A stretch of DNA of 64,000 nt, from positions 11,743,282 to 11,807,281 of the forward strand of contig CM022678.1 of assembly GCA_012295275.1 (NCBI GenBank). The letters are read 5' to 3'. Under the pieces are notes generated by a model. The model saw only the letters and a list, made by a program, of their open reading frames with translations. It had not been told where the DNA came from and did no database searches. The position numbers were made by a program, and so were the translations under genes. Shown here piece after piece: positions 22,831 to 42,294 of this stretch (position 1 is the first letter of the stretch; each line of letters begins with the position of its first letter). This stretch comes from Chrysomallon squamiferum (Eukaryota; Mollusca; Gastropoda; Neomphalida; Peltospiridae).

Positions 22831-23330
22831 CTTAGTTTGATTTTAGTGATACTTTGAGTGATGTGGATGCTAAGGCTGACCAATGGATGTGTTGTTTTTG
22901 TGTCTGTCCATAACCAAGTTTTAAACACCAATTTATGATATTTACCACAAACAAAAAAAAAAAAAATAAAAAATAAAACGAAGAAAAAAAAAGGGCCTTT
23001 CATACTTAATCGTAACCTCGGACTTGACTCTGAATTTATAAACAGTTTAGCCTCAAATATTAATACTGTAATTATAAATGAAGCGAAATATATGTTTGGT
23101 AAGATATAATACAGCCAAGGAAAAATCTAGAGCACTGGACAGACGTTCAGCAGGATAATACTTTATTGTTAATGAATATATTAAGTATTCTGTTAATATT
23201 ATGTTATCTTTTTATATACTATTGTATAACATTACTTTTGACACGAAAATTATACCATCTAGTGGTTAACAGTCGTTAAACAAATATAAAATATAATACT
23301 TCGAAAATAATATTAAATTATCGAGCTGTT
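22831..23330. other. Upstream region of Z2, no gene seen
   Basis: AT-rich; from about 22993 it is paralogous to the region starting near 47270 upstream of Z6 and, more distantly, to 27140 and 31580. No coding signal. Confidence 0.6.
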
Positions 23331-23346
23331 AAGGTAAATTATTCAG

Positions 23347-23480
23347 ATGAAGTTCACTGAAGCTCAGTTGATTGAATTTTTCTTCCTATTTACGAACTAT
23401 CCAGATCTATTTAATACAAGTCAAAAGTGTCTGACTATAGTAACAACATTCATTTTTTTGTCATTTTATACAAGTCTTTA
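23347..23480 (+). other. Exon-like module upstream of Z2
   Basis: After TTATTCAG an ATG opens a frame reading KFTEAQLIEFFFLF then TNYPDLFNTSQKCLTIVTTF. The copy upstream of Z6 (about 47630-47760) reads almost the same with PDLINTSQ. Copies near 13500, 20340, 27530 and 31950 keep parts of the pattern but are frameshifted or stopped. Repeated protein-level similarity suggests an old coding exon that once fed an amino-terminal domain into the finger proteins. Family unknown. Confidence 0.35.
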
Positions 23481-24179
23481 AAAAGTTGTTCTAAAAATGC
23501 TTTTTAAAAATCAATAATCATAGATCTAGTCTTCTGCGTTAAATTTTAACTTCAGATTTTCCCAGTATTTCAAAACAAAGCAATTGATGATGTAAATCAT
23601 CTGCTATTTCTGCTAATGTTACGGTGTCAGCATATAACAACTTTCGTAGCTTAAAAAACTTGCTCATTTAAATATCAATAAAATAAAATTGATGAGAGAA
23701 TTTCCTATTACCTTTCTCCAAAATTAAAAGAAAACATACGATTTTGACAAGTTAGAATATAAATGATATATTAAATTAGTATAAAATAATCAACTTGAAT
23801 AAAATATGCTAATTTAAATATTAATGGTTAGCATGTTATTAATGTATTTATATTTTCAGAAATCAATGAAATCTAAGCATCACAATTCCAGATTTTCATG
23901 AAAATGACATTAGGATGTGAAGTGAAAAATATCAGTTTGCAAATTCGAGGAATTATGTGTTTTAATGAAGGAACACTTTACACTTTAGCGCAGTTCTCTG
24001 TACTTTACATCATCGTCACAGTACGTTCAAAACACCTCTGATTTGGGAATTTTGTGGTGCGATGTAATTACAGTAGTCATGGTAACCCAATGAAACACAC
24101 GAATTTACAGCAGAGAGAAAGGGTTTAAATGGGAAATGTGTGAGAGATGATTTTCTAAAAATAGAATATAAAAATTACC

Positions 24180-25195
24180 ATGGCAGGTAAACGTTATGAA
24201 GAATTATTCAGCATTCATTCTGGTGAGAAACCTTTTAAATGTGAAGTTTGTTCAAAATGTTTCTCAAGACGTCTATTTGTAGAAAATCATATGAGAATCC
24301 ATACTGGAGAGAAACCTTTTAAATGTGAAGTTTGTGAAAAATATTTCTCAAAGAGTTCAAATCTAAAAAGTCATATGAAGAAGCACACTAATGAGAAAAC
24401 TTTTAAATGTGAAGTTTGTGAAAAATGTTTCTCAAGCAGATCGAGTTTAAACAATCACATGACCGTACACACTGGAGAGAAACCTTTTAAATGTGAATTT
24501 TGTGCAAAGTCTTTCTCATGGAGTTCAACTCTAAAAGGTCACATGCCAGTTCATACCAGGATTAGATGTTTTAAATGTGAAGTTTGTGCAAAATCTTTCT
24601 TACACCCTACGAGTCTAAAAAACCATAAGATGATCCATACTGGTGAGAAACCGTATAAATGTGAACTTTGTTCAAAATCATTCTCACAATGTGGGACCCT
24701 GAAAAGGCATATGAAAGTCCACACTGGTGAGAAATCTTTCAAATGTGAAATTTGTGGAAAATGTTTGTCAACAGCAGATAGTCTAAAACGTCACATGAAG
24801 GTTCACTCTCGTGAGAAACCTTTTAAATGTGACGTTTGTTCAGACGTTTTAAATGTAAAGTGTGTAAAAAACGGTTCTCAAAACGTCTGTATGCAAAACA
24901 CCAAATGAAATGCTGTACTGGTGACAGACCTTTTAAATGTGAAGTTTGTGCAAAATGTTTCTCGTGCAGTTCGAATCTAAGAGATCACACGATGGTCCAT
25001 ACTGGAGAGAAACCTTTTAAATGTGAGGTTTCTGGAAAATGTTTCTCACAACGTTCGAGTTTAAAGTTTCATATGACGATCCATACTGGAGTGAAACCCT
25101 TCAAATGTGAAGTTTGTGCAAAACATTTATCACGAAGAGAGGTTCTTAAAAATCACATGATGTCACATCGTGTTGAGAAGCGTTTTAAATGTTGA
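24180..25195 (+). pseudogene. Z2: broken C2H2 zinc-finger gene
   Basis: Starts at ATG 24180 in an ACCATGG context with [18 protein letters not shown], then seven intact fingers (linkers TGEKP, TNEKT, TRIRC, SREKP as in Z3). In the eighth finger a 58-base deletion relative to Z3, with TCA microhomology at its ends (junction near 24839-24844), shifts the frame; the product would stop after about 24 unrelated residues at 24908. The old frame resumes at 24841 with four more fingers to a stop at 25195. One of these has lost a zinc ligand: the second Cys is Ser (TCT at 25031-25033, CEVSGKCFS). The 58-bp loss is not a typical sequencing error, so decay is likely. A shortened seven-finger protein could still be made. 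AATAAA lies at 25330-25335. Confidence 0.85.
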
Positions 25196-28102
<2,907 letters not shown>

Positions 28103-29260
28103 ATGGCAGGTAAACGTTATGAAGAATTATTCAGCATTCATTCTGGTAAGAAACCTTTTAAATGTGAAGTTTGTTCAAAATGTTTCTCAAATCGTCAACT
28201 TGTAGAAAATCATATCAGAATCCATACTGGAGAGAAACCTTTTAAATGTGAACTTTGTGAAAAATGTTTCTCAAGCAGATCGAGTTTGAACAATCACATG
28301 ACCGTACACACTGGAGAGAAACCTTTTAAATGTGAAGTTTGTGAAAAATATTTCTCACAGAGTTCAACTCTAAAAAGTCATATGAAGAAGCACACTAATG
28401 AGAAAACTTTTAAATGTGAAGTTTGTGAAAAATGTTTCTCAAGCAGATCGAGTTTAAACAATCACATGACAGTACACACTGGAGAGAAACCTTTTAAATG
28501 TGAATTTTGTGCAAAGTCTTTCTTATGGAGTTCAACTCTAAAAGGTCACATGCCAGTTCATACCAGGATTAGATGTTTTAAATGTGAAGTTTGTGCAAAA
28601 TCTTTCTTACACCCTACGAGTCTAAGAAACCACAAGATGATCCATACTGGTGAGAGACCGTATAAATGTGAACTTTGTTCAAAATCATTCTCACAATGTG
28701 GGACCCTGAAAAGGCATATAAAAGTCCACACTGGTGAGAAATCTTTTAAATGTGAAATTTGTGGGAAATGTTTGTCAACAGCAGATAGTCTAAAATGTCA
28801 TATGAAAATCCACTCTCGTGAGAAACCTTTTAAATGTGACGTTTGTTCAAAATGTTTCCCATACAATTCAAAGCTGAAATTCCACATGAAGTTGCATACA
28901 ACTATCAGACGTTTTAAATGTAAAGTTTGTAAAAAACGGTTCTCAAAACGTTTATATGCAAAACACCAAATGAAATGCTGTACTGGTGACAGACCTTTTA
29001 AATGTAAAGTTTGTGCAAAATGTTTCTCGTGCAGTTCGAATCTAAGAGATCACACGATGGTCCATACTGGAGAGAAACCTTTTAAATGTGAGGTTTGTGC
29101 AAAATGTTTCTCACAGCGTTCGAGTTTAAAATATCATATGACGATCCATACTGGAGTGAAACCCTTCAAATGTGAAGTTTGTGCAAAACATTTATCACGA
29201 AGAGAGGTTCTTAAAAATCACATGATGTCACATCGTGTTGAGAAACGTTTTAAATGTTGA
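28103..29260 (+). CDS. Z3: intact C2H2 zinc-finger protein, 13 fingers
   Basis: Best-preserved member of the array: a single 385-codon open frame from an ACCATGG start ([15 protein letters not shown]). Thirteen fingers fill residues 18 to about 377. Twelve are C-x2-C-x12-H-x3-H; the tenth ([20 protein letters not shown]) has only 11 residues before its His and ends in Cys, a C2HC-like variant. Most linkers are TGEKP; TNEKT, TRIRC, SREKP, TTIRR and TGDRP occur at fixed places and are shared with the paralogues. Fingers 2 and 4 have the same helix (SSRSSLNNH), a local duplication absent from Z2. There is no other domain. It ends EKRFKC-TGA, inside what was a fourteenth finger. Likely a nuclear DNA-binding regulator; target unknown. 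A 5' exon may be spliced on upstream. AATAAA follows at 29395-29400. Confidence 0.88.
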   Translation: MAGKRYEELFSIHSGKKPFKCEVCSKCFSNRQLVENHIRIHTGEKPFKCELCEKCFSSRSSLNNHMTVHTGEKPFKCEVCEKYFSQSSTLKSHMKKHTNEKTFKCEVCEKCFSSRSSLNNHMTVHTGEKPFKCEFCAKSFLWSSTLKGHMPVHTRIRCFKCEVCAKSFLHPTSLRNHKMIHTGERPYKCELCSKSFSQCGTLKRHIKVHTGEKSFKCEICGKCLSTADSLKCHMKIHSREKPFKCDVCSKCFPYNSKLKFHMKLHTTIRRFKCKVCKKRFSKRLYAKHQMKCCTGDRPFKCKVCAKCFSCSSNLRDHTMVHTGEKPFKCEVCAKCFSQRSSLKYHMTIHTGVKPFKCEVCAKHLSRREVLKNHMMSHRVEKRFKC

Positions 29261-29290
29261 GCTTGTGCAAAATGTTTCCAGCAAGCTGAT
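29261..29290 (+). pseudogene. Relic half-finger after the Z3 stop
   Basis: After FKC the codon expected to be GAA is TGA, followed in frame by ACAKCFQQADI and TAA. The same TGA and remnant occur after Z2 (25193) and Z6 (49776), so the stop predates the duplications. Confidence 0.75.
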
Positions 29291-29394
29291 ATCTAACATG
29301 TCACACGAACTCCCACTTTTATTAGAAACGTTTGAAAAATTATTGATAATAATTTATGACAGAAGAGAAAAGGTAACGATGAAATACATTTTAT

Positions 29395-29400
29395 AATAAA
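29395..29400 (+). promoter_or_regulatory. Polyadenylation signal AATAAA of Z3
   Basis: AATAAA 135 bases after the stop, conserved at 25330 (Z2), 33908 (Z4), 38302 (Z5) and 49915 (Z6). Confidence 0.55.
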
Positions 29401-33766
<4,366 letters not shown>

Positions 33767-34639
33767 ATGTTGAGCTCTTGAAAAATGTTTCCAGCAAGCT
33801 GATATCTAACATGTTAGACGTAGTTCCACTTTTATGAGAAACGTTTGAAAAATTATTGATAATAATTTATGACAGAAGAGAAAAAGTAACCATGAAATAC
33901 ATTTTATAATAAACAACACTTAAGAAAGGTTAATTAGAAATACGAGTTTTGATTGGTTTCCTAGAGAACAAATCTGGAATACTATGAGTTTCTATATCAG
34001 AGTTCTAACTAGTAGCAGTACTGTTACTACTGCTGGTACTGCTGGTACTGTTGCTAGTACCGGTATCACTACTACTACAGCAACATCACGACACTGGATA
34101 TTAGATGTCATCTAAACTGTCATTAATTCATTGTTACTCTAATAACAGATTAAGATATCTTTTGGGGTGTTTTCTGTCAGTATGTTTTTCTGTATTGATA
34201 CAGACAATGCCAATATCCATCATTTTTGTATTTATAATTATGCATACGTGTATTTACTATAAGCATTTGCACTAATACTCCTACTGTTGCTACATATTGC
34301 TATTACTATGTTTTGTGTGCAGCTAGACCTTCTTTAAAATGATTGTTTTATTAACTTATAACAATCGTGTAGACTGCATGTTCTTCATCAGTACCGACGT
34401 CTTCTGCATTATACACATACAGAAAAATAAATGAAAATATGGCAATATATCCAAATGCATCCTTTGATTGTAATTTTAAAATATAATGGTACACGAATAT
34501 TCACGGCTAATTTCATTCCATATACACAATGGAACATTTAATGTTACCGAAATTTGATGACAAAGGCTGCTTTGGAGGACATAGAAAGCAATGATAATAG
34601 TTTATACAGTGGTACATTTAATTGATATAATCATCTTAA
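33767..34639 (+). repeat. 3' flank of Z4
   Basis: Paralogous to the flanks of Z2 and Z3, ending near TTGGAGGACATAG; no gene. Confidence 0.7.
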
Positions 34640-34901
34640 ACACCGTGGATAAATGTTTAAAATGTGAGGTTTGTGAAAAATATTTCTCACGGCGTTGGAG
34701 TTTAAAATGTCACATGAAGATCCATGTTGGAGATAAATCTGTTAAATGTGAAGTTTGTTGATATTTTTTTTCTCACAGGATCAACATGTAAAACGTCATG
34801 TGAAGGTCCGTACTGGTGAGAAGTCTTTCAAATGTGAGGTTTGTGCAAAATGTTTCTCACAAGGAGATGTTCTAAAAGGTCACATGAAGACACGGTGGTG
34901 A
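34640..34901 (+). pseudogene. R1: relic of a small zinc-finger gene
   Basis: One finger [20 protein letters not shown] is followed by a second interrupted by TGA and a frameshift (its remnant reads QHVKRHVKVRTGEKS), then [19 protein letters not shown] and MKTRW-stop. The last finger lacks its second His (Arg instead), as in R2 and R3. Non-functional. Confidence 0.85.
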
Positions 34902-36224
34902 GAAGCGTTTTAAATGTGGAGTTCATGCGAAATATTTCCAACAAGCTGGTATCTAGATTAGCACACGAAGTCCCATTTTTAAGAGAAATGTTCGAGAAAT
35001 GACTGTTGATAACTCAATATAAAAGTGATAATCTGTGAAATAAAGAAGAAAATGTAACCATCAAATAAACAACATTTAGCACAAGTTAATTAAGAATATG
35101 AGTTTTGAGTAATTTGCTAGATAACAAATTTACTTCTCCTATTAGCACTACTGTTACTACAACATCACGACAGTAGCCATTTGACGTCATCTGAACTTTC
35201 CTCAGTTCATTGTTACTTTTATTACAGATTGTGTCAATTTCAGAAATAAAGTTTTCTTTACATCTGGTTGTCTGTACATACATTCCAAAAATCTATGATT
35301 TGTATTTATAATTATGTACATTTAAAGGTAGGTTTACATGGGAGTCTTTGAATGAAAATGAAGTTACATTTATCCTTATCTAGAAATAAGAAAGTTAAGT
35401 AATATTGACGTGTAGGTATATATAATCATATTTCTTTATTATTATGTGCATGTAAAAACGTTGCTCCACAACTGAAAGAGAATATTCTAATAGAATGCTT
35501 ATGGTTAAACGTGTTACTGGATCACTTTTATAGGAATAAAATAAAAATTGTGTGATCCTTTTTGTTAATCCTACTTGCAAAGAAATCTTCCCATTTACAT
35601 ACATTTGCATAATTCTAGTTATTATGCCATCATGCATACTGAATACTGATACGAAATACAGTCAGTTAATATAATAACTTCAAAATCAATGAAATCCCAG
35701 TACATAGTTTTCTTATATTCCTTTAAGTAATTGGAATAAGCTGATACAAAAATGTTATCAGATGTGGAAATTGTAATCTGAAAAACCAGACTGATTCTTT
35801 CTTCTAGTAATTCAAATTGATCGCAGAAAAACTTCAGTGTGTTATTAATTACAGATGTATATACGTTTCTGAAACATCTAAGCAATGAAATCCTTTTTAT
35901 TTTTTTTTTTTTTTTCCGCAGTTTTTTTTTTTTTTTTTTTTTTGATAAATCTATAAAAGAAATGTTGATCGTAAATGCTTTTTGTTTTGACTTTGATCAT
36001 ATTTATATTTATGAACACATTATATAGAACATTAGATTAAAAAAAAGTACTAAATTTCATTTATTAAATTGGACACGGACGTTAAAAGAGAAATGTACAC
36101 ACAAATGTTGGAATGGAAACCTGAGTTCAAATAGATAAGAAGACATGTTTGACAAGAGAAAAATATGAACATAAGTTATAAATTTATACACATGCAGATG
36201 AATAAATATAAATACAGAAATATA

Positions 36225-36271
<47 letters not shown>

Positions 36272-36779
36272 TAAATATGGAAGACGGGAAAGATAACAGA
36301 GACCAATAGTAAATGATATCCTTAGAGACAATTAAAACTGAAACACACACACTCACACACACAAACAGCCGCCTCCCCCCTTGACTGAAGAATACAAATG
36401 AAATACAAAATACTAAGATAGAGAACAAATTCCGGAACAATGGGAAAAAGAAAGATAAAATATGAGAAAGAAGAAGATCTATATAATATATAAAAAAAAG
36501 AAAAATGAAAGAAAGAATTCAGAATGTCGCCTGATTTCCTCAACATACGGACTGTCATACAAAACAAAAGCGCGACTTCAGTGAAAAATGGCATAAGTAG
36601 GTTAGTAAATGTGACTTTTCGCGAACGTTGACAATCTATCAACAACCTGAAATCATCACCAACTTCATTAGTATCTGTATTTATGCGTCTGTTAAATAAA
36701 TAAATAGAGAAAAAAAGAAACAAACACATAAACAAGTATATATATATTTCAAATATTCAAATACTTAAACATACTAACT
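34902..36779 (+). repeat. Q block, copy 1
   Basis: Directly paralogous to 39544-41475 and 51427-52810, at high identity. Includes T runs near 35900-35943, (CA)n at 36226-36269 and AAATAAATAAATAGA near 36695. Minus-strand frames such as 35086-35283 recur in all copies but are frameshifted or lengthened by indels between them; not called. Confidence 0.8.
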
Positions 36780-36969
36780 GTTATTATATAAAAAACTAAT
36801 TTACAGATACAGAAATACTGGGTACTATTTGCTTGATTTACTTTTATAGCCATCCGAGGATTAGCTTAGACGAAGCGATCAAAAGAAATAAAAGTGTTAT
36901 TTGCGATATTACAGTGCGCACATTATTTTGGAGGAAAATGATAAAGGAAACAAGTCAGTGCAACTGAAC
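36780..36969 (+). promoter_or_regulatory. Conserved block P, copy 3 (truncated by gap)
   Basis: TTTGCGATATTACAGTGCGC then ACATTATTTTGGAGG, nearly identical to copy 4 near 41580. The assembly gap begins inside it, immediately upstream of Z5. Confidence 0.4.
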
Positions 36970-37169
36970 NNNNNNNNNNNNNNNNNNNNNNNNNNNNNNN
37001 NNNNNNNNNNNNNNNNNNNNNNNNNNNNNNNNNNNNNNNNNNNNNNNNNNNNNNNNNNNNNNNNNNNNNNNNNNNNNNNNNNNNNNNNNNNNNNNNNNNN
37101 NNNNNNNNNNNNNNNNNNNNNNNNNNNNNNNNNNNNNNNNNNNNNNNNNNNNNNNNNNNNNNNNNNNNN
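36970..37169. other. Assembly gap, 200 N
   Basis: Exactly 200 unknown bases, a conventional placeholder of unknown true length. It lies between block P copy 3 and the middle of Z5, so the start of Z5 is missing. Confidence 1.
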
Positions 37170-38167
37170 AAAGTGTTTTCATACAGTTGCAAACTACAAT
37201 ATCATATGAAAGTCCATATTGTAGACAGACCTTTTAAATGTGAGGTTTGCGCAAAATCTTTGAAACAAAATTCATGTCTAAGATATCACACGAGAGTACA
37301 CACTAGAGAGAAATTTTTTCAATGTGAGGTTTGTGAAAAACGTTTCTTAAGCAGATCGAGTTTAAGCAATCACATGACCGTACACACTGGAGAGAAACCT
37401 TTAAATGTGAAGTTTGTGCAATGTCTTTTTCAAGGAGTTCAAATCTAAAACGTCACATGAGAGTTCATACTAGGATTAGATGTTTTAAATGTGAAGTTTG
37501 TGCAAAATCTTTCTTACACCCTTCGAGTCTAAGAAGCCATAAGATGATCCATACTGGTTAGACACCGTATAAATGTGAACTTTGTTCAAAATCATTCTCA
37601 CAAAATGCGACTCTGAAAAGGCATATGAAAGTCCACACTGGTGAGAAATCTGTTATATGTGAAATTTGTGGAAAATGTTTGTCAACAGCAGATAGTCTAA
37701 ATCGTCACATGAAGGTTCACTCTCGTGAGAAACTTTTTAAATGTGACGTTTGTTCAAAATTCTTCACACTCAATTCAGTTCTAAAAATCTACATGAAGTT
37801 GAATTCAGCTATTAGACGTTTTAAATGTAAAGTTTGTAAAAAACGGTTCTCAAAACGTCTATATGCAAAACACCATCTGAAATGTTATACTGGTGACACA
37901 CCTTTTAAATGTGAAGTTTGTGCAAAATGTTTCTCGAGCAGTTCGAATCTAAGAAATCACACGATGGTTCATACTGGTGAGAAATCTTTTCAATGTGATG
38001 TTTGTGCAAAATATTTCTCACAGCGTTCGAGTTTAAAATATCATATGACGATCCATACTGGAGAGAAACGTTTCAAATGTGAAGTTTGTGCAAAATGTTT
38101 CTCACGAAGAGTTATTGTAAAAAATCACATGAAGACACATCGTGTTGAGAAGCGTTTAAAATGTTGA
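37170..38167 (+). pseudogene. Z5: broken C2H2 zinc-finger gene, 5' end missing
   Basis: Begins inside a finger (SYSCKLQYHMKVH) that has a one-base loss at its start compared with Z4. Fingers KQNSCLRYH and LSRSSLSNH follow; a T lost in the CCTTTTAAATG run near 37400 shifts the frame. In the restored frame a TAG at 37559-37561 replaces Glu in the TGEKP linker. From 37625 a 180-codon open stretch holds the remaining fingers, but the finger at about 37745-37804 has lost both histidines (Tyr at 37790-37792, Asn at 37802-37804). The C2HC-type finger is present ([13 protein letters not shown]). It ends EKRLKC-TGA. Nonsense and lost ligands indicate genuine decay beyond possible sequencing errors. 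AATAAA at 38302-38307. Confidence 0.87.
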
Positions 38168-39297
38168 GCTCCTGCAAAATGTTTCCAGCAAGCTGATATC
38201 TAACATGTCACACGAAGTCCCACTTTTACGAGAAACGTTTGAAGAATTAGTGATAATAATTTATGACAGAAGAGAAAAAGTAACCATGAAATACTTTTTA
38301 TAATAAACAACACTTAAGAAAGGTTAATTATAAATACGAGTTTTGATTGGTTTGCTAGAGAACAAATCTGGAATAGTATGATTTTCTATTTCAGAGTTCT
38401 AAGTAGTAGCAGTACTTTTACTACTGCTGGTACTGCTGGTACTGTTGCTAGTACCGGTATCACTACTACTACAGCAACATCACAACACTGGATATTAGAG
38501 GTCATCTTAGAGGTCATTAATTCATTGTTACTCTAATAACAGATTAAGATATCTTTTGGGGTGTTTTCGGTCAGTATGTACATGTATATTGATACTGATA
38601 AATGCTACTTTGGAGGACATAACATTGCAAATGATTTTCAACTGACATACGACTAATTGACATTTGTGTTAGAAACAAAAGAGAGTTGATGTTATAATTT
38701 AAAACAGCTCAGAAGTGATGGGACACAAAACACTTGGCGTACAATCAGACAATAACTAAAATACGCAACTGATACTTTTTTTAAATTTATTGTCATTGTT
38801 TTAACTTTTTTCTTTTTAATGTGCAAAAAGCGATGATAATAGTTTATACAGTGATACATTTAATTGATATAATCATCTTATACTCTATTTTTTTTCAACT
38901 TAAAATGTACGGCAACTTCGTCTGTGTTCAAACTGAATTTAGGAAGATTTCGGATGGAATACAAATAAACACAGATAGATAAAATTATATAAACATGTTG
39001 ATGAACACAGATAAAAACAAACATAATATAGATAAACTGATGTTCAGGAATGGTTTTATGTAGTACTTAGAAAGATTAGGCAGTCTTGAAAGTAAGGATC
39101 ACCACTGATATTACAGGTAGAATCCGTATTTTATACCACGTCACAGTACATTTAAAACACGTCTGATTTGTGAATCTTGTACTAAGATATAATTATAGTA
39201 GCTAGGGTAACCTAATGAAGGTTACAAGAGACAATCTTTGGAATTAATTTTCTAGAAATAAGAATATAAACATTAACATGCCAAGTTACAGTAATCA
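38168..39297 (+). repeat. 3' flank of Z5 and 5' flank of R2
   Basis: First 500 bp match the other Z 3' flanks; the rest matches the stretch before R3 (50560-51264), including CGGCAACTTCGTCTGTGTTC and GTTCAGGAATGGTTTTATG. No gene seen. Confidence 0.75.
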
Positions 39298-39543
39298 CCT
39301 TTTAAATGTGAAGTTTTTGCTAAATGTTTCTCACTACGTTTTCATGTAGAACATCATATGAGAATCCATACTGGAGAGAATCCTTTCAAATGTGAAGTTT
39401 GTGCTAAATGTTTCTCACTACGTTTTCATGTAGAACATCATATGAGATTCGATACTGGAGAGCAACGTTTCAAATGTGAGGTTTGTTCAAAATGTTTCTC
39501 ACGAGGAGATGTTCTAAAAGGTCACATGAAGACACGGTGGTGA
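39298..39543 (+). pseudogene. R2: small three-finger relic
   Basis: Three fingers, each with a ligand defect: CEVFAKCF (second Cys to Phe), HMRFDTGE (second His to Asp) and MKTRW-stop (second His to Arg). Fingers 1 and 2 share the helix SLRFHVEHH, a tandem duplication not present in R3. The ATG of the flank (ATGCCAAGTTAC near 39279) is one base out of frame with the fingers. Confidence 0.85.
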
Positions 39544-40575
39544 GAAGCGTTTTAAATGTGGAGTTCATGCGAAATATTTCCAACAAGCTGGTATCTAGAT
39601 TAGCACACGAAGTCCCATTTTTAAGAGAAATGTTCGAGAAATGACTGTTGATAACTCAATATAAAAGTGATAATCTGTGAAATAAAGAAGAAAATGTAAC
39701 CATCAAATGTCATATAATAAAAACAACATTTAGCACAAGTTAATTAAGAATATGAGTTTTGAGTAATTTGCTAGATAACAAATTTACTTCTACTATTAGC
39801 ACTACTATTACCACTGCTACTAGTACAACATCACGACAGTAGACATTTGACGTCATCTGAACTTTGGTCAGTTCATTGTTACTTTTATTACAGATTGTGT
39901 TAATTTCAGAAATAGTGTTTTCTTTACGTCTGGTTGTCTGTACATACATTCCAAAAATCTATGATTTGTATTTATAATTATGTACATTTAAAGGTATGTT
40001 TACATGTGAGTCTTTGAATGAAAATGAAGTTACATTTATCCTTATCTAGAAATAAGAAAGTTAAGTAATATTGACGTGTAGGTATATATAATCATATTTC
40101 TTTATTATTATGTGCATGTAAAAACGTTGCTCCACAACTGAAAGAGAATATTCTAATAGAATGCTTATGGTTAAACGTGTTACTAGATCACTTTTATATG
40201 AATAAAAAAAAAAAAAAAAAAAAATTGTGATCCTTTTTGTTAATCCTACTTGCAAAGAAATCTTCCCATTTACAGCCATTTACATTATTCTAGTTGTTAT
40301 GCCAACATGCATACTGAATGCTGATACGAAATACAGTCAGTTAATATAATAACTCCAAAATCAATGAAATCCCAGGACATAGTTTTCTTATATTCCTTTA
40401 AGTAATTGGAATAAGTTGATATAAAAATGTTATCAGATGTGGAAATTGTGTAATCTGAAAAAAACAGACTGATTCTTTATTCTTGTAATTCAACTTGATC
40501 GGAGAATAGCTTCAGTGTGTTATTAATTACAGATGTATATACGTTTCTGAAACATCTAAGCAATGAAATCCTTTT

Positions 40576-40619
<44 letters not shown>

Positions 40620-40903
40620 AATCTATAAAAGAAATGTTGATCGTAAATGCTTTTTATTTTGACTTTGATCATACTGTAATTTATATTTATTAACACATCA
40701 TATACAACATTAGTTTAAAAAAAAAGTACTAAATTTCATTTATTAAATTGGACACGGACATAAAAAGAGAAATGTACAAATGTTGGAATGGAAACCTGAG
40801 TTCAAATAAATAAGAAGACATGTTTGACAAATAAGAGAAAAATATGAACATAAGTTATAAATTTATACACATGCAGATGAATAAATATAAATACAGAAAT
40901 ATA

Positions 40904-40956
<53 letters not shown>

Positions 40957-41029
40957 GAGATAAATATGGAAGACAGAAAAGATAACAGAGACCAATAGTA
41001 AATCATGTCCTTAGAGACAATTAAAACTG

Positions 41030-41070
<41 letters not shown>

Positions 41071-41474
41071 CAGCCCCCCCTTGACTGAAGAATACAAATG
41101 AAATACAAAATACTAAGATAGAGAACAAATTCCGGAACAATGAGAAAAAGAAAGATAAAATATGAGAAAGAAGAAGATCTATATAATATATAACAAGAAG
41201 AAAAATGAAAGAAAGAATTCAGAATGTCGCCTGATTTCCTCAAGATACGGACTGTCATTCAAAACAAAAGCGCGACTTCAGTGAAAAATGGCGTAAGTAG
41301 GTTAGTAAATGTGACTTTTCTATCTACAACCACAAATCATCACCAACTTCATTAGTATCTGTATTTATGCGTCTGTTAAATAAATAAATAGAGAAAAAAA
41401 GAAACAAACACATAAACAAGTATATATATATTTCAAATATTCAAATACTTAAACATACTAATTGTTATTATATA
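39544..41474 (+). repeat. Q block, copy 2
   Basis: Near-identical to copy 1, with indels at homopolymers (A run near 40205, T run near 40572-40615) and (CA)n at 40905-40953 and 41033-41066. No gene seen. Confidence 0.85.
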
Positions 41475-41835
41475 AAAAACTAATTTACAGATACAGAAAT
41501 ACTGGGTACTATTTGCTTGATTTACTTTTATAGCCATCCGAGGATTAGCTTAGACGAAGCGATCAAAAGAAATAAAAGTGTTATTTGCGATATTACAGTG
41601 CGCACATTATTTTGGAGGAAAATGATAAAGGAAACAAGTCAGTGTTAAACAAAGGGGAGATAAACCACATAATTGCCATTAAGACTGGACGTCGAACAGG
41701 TTTATCGTGTACATGTTAGAAATGAATGGAAGGTAATCTTTAAAACACTGCTTGTAAGTTGAAATAAGAATTTTTCGCGGAATACTGCTACGATTTGAAG
41801 TCTGTTTTGAGGAAAATAGAACTAGCATACGATTG
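41475..41835 (+). promoter_or_regulatory. Conserved block P, copy 4
   Basis: Complete copy, including TTTGCGATATTACAGTGCGC, GGGGAGATAAACCACATAAT and an ATGGAAG/GTAATC donor-like end near 41731. No finger gene follows directly; a deletion has joined the next U block to S. Confidence 0.4.
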
Positions 41836-42263
41836 ATAGCATTGTAACGATTGTTTCCGTGGTAAACCTGTACTCGTTTTTTTTTTTTTTTTTTTTTCTT
41901 CATGTCGTAAAGACTTTGGTATAACGGTTGCCCTAGTCTTGTTATTTTTTATTTAAGGTAGCATAAAATTGATTAACACATTTTCAGTAAAACGACAATA
42001 AAGAAATAAAATAAAACTAGTTCAAAGATAAACGCCGAACCTATTTTATAAACTACTTTCTCCAGTCGACTGAAGGCAACGGATATATCCCAAATTCATC
42101 ATACACCATTGATCTTCACATGTAGATTTTGAATTTGAAAGTATGTCTTACGTTGAACCTAAATTTGTAAAAGCTCAAATTCTGCATCCAGGTAATAATG
42201 TAGATTTTCATCATTTTGAAGTCTTGTCAAACAAAGCTGAAAGTCTGCTGATAAATTCTCCAC

Positions 42264-42294
<31 letters not shown>

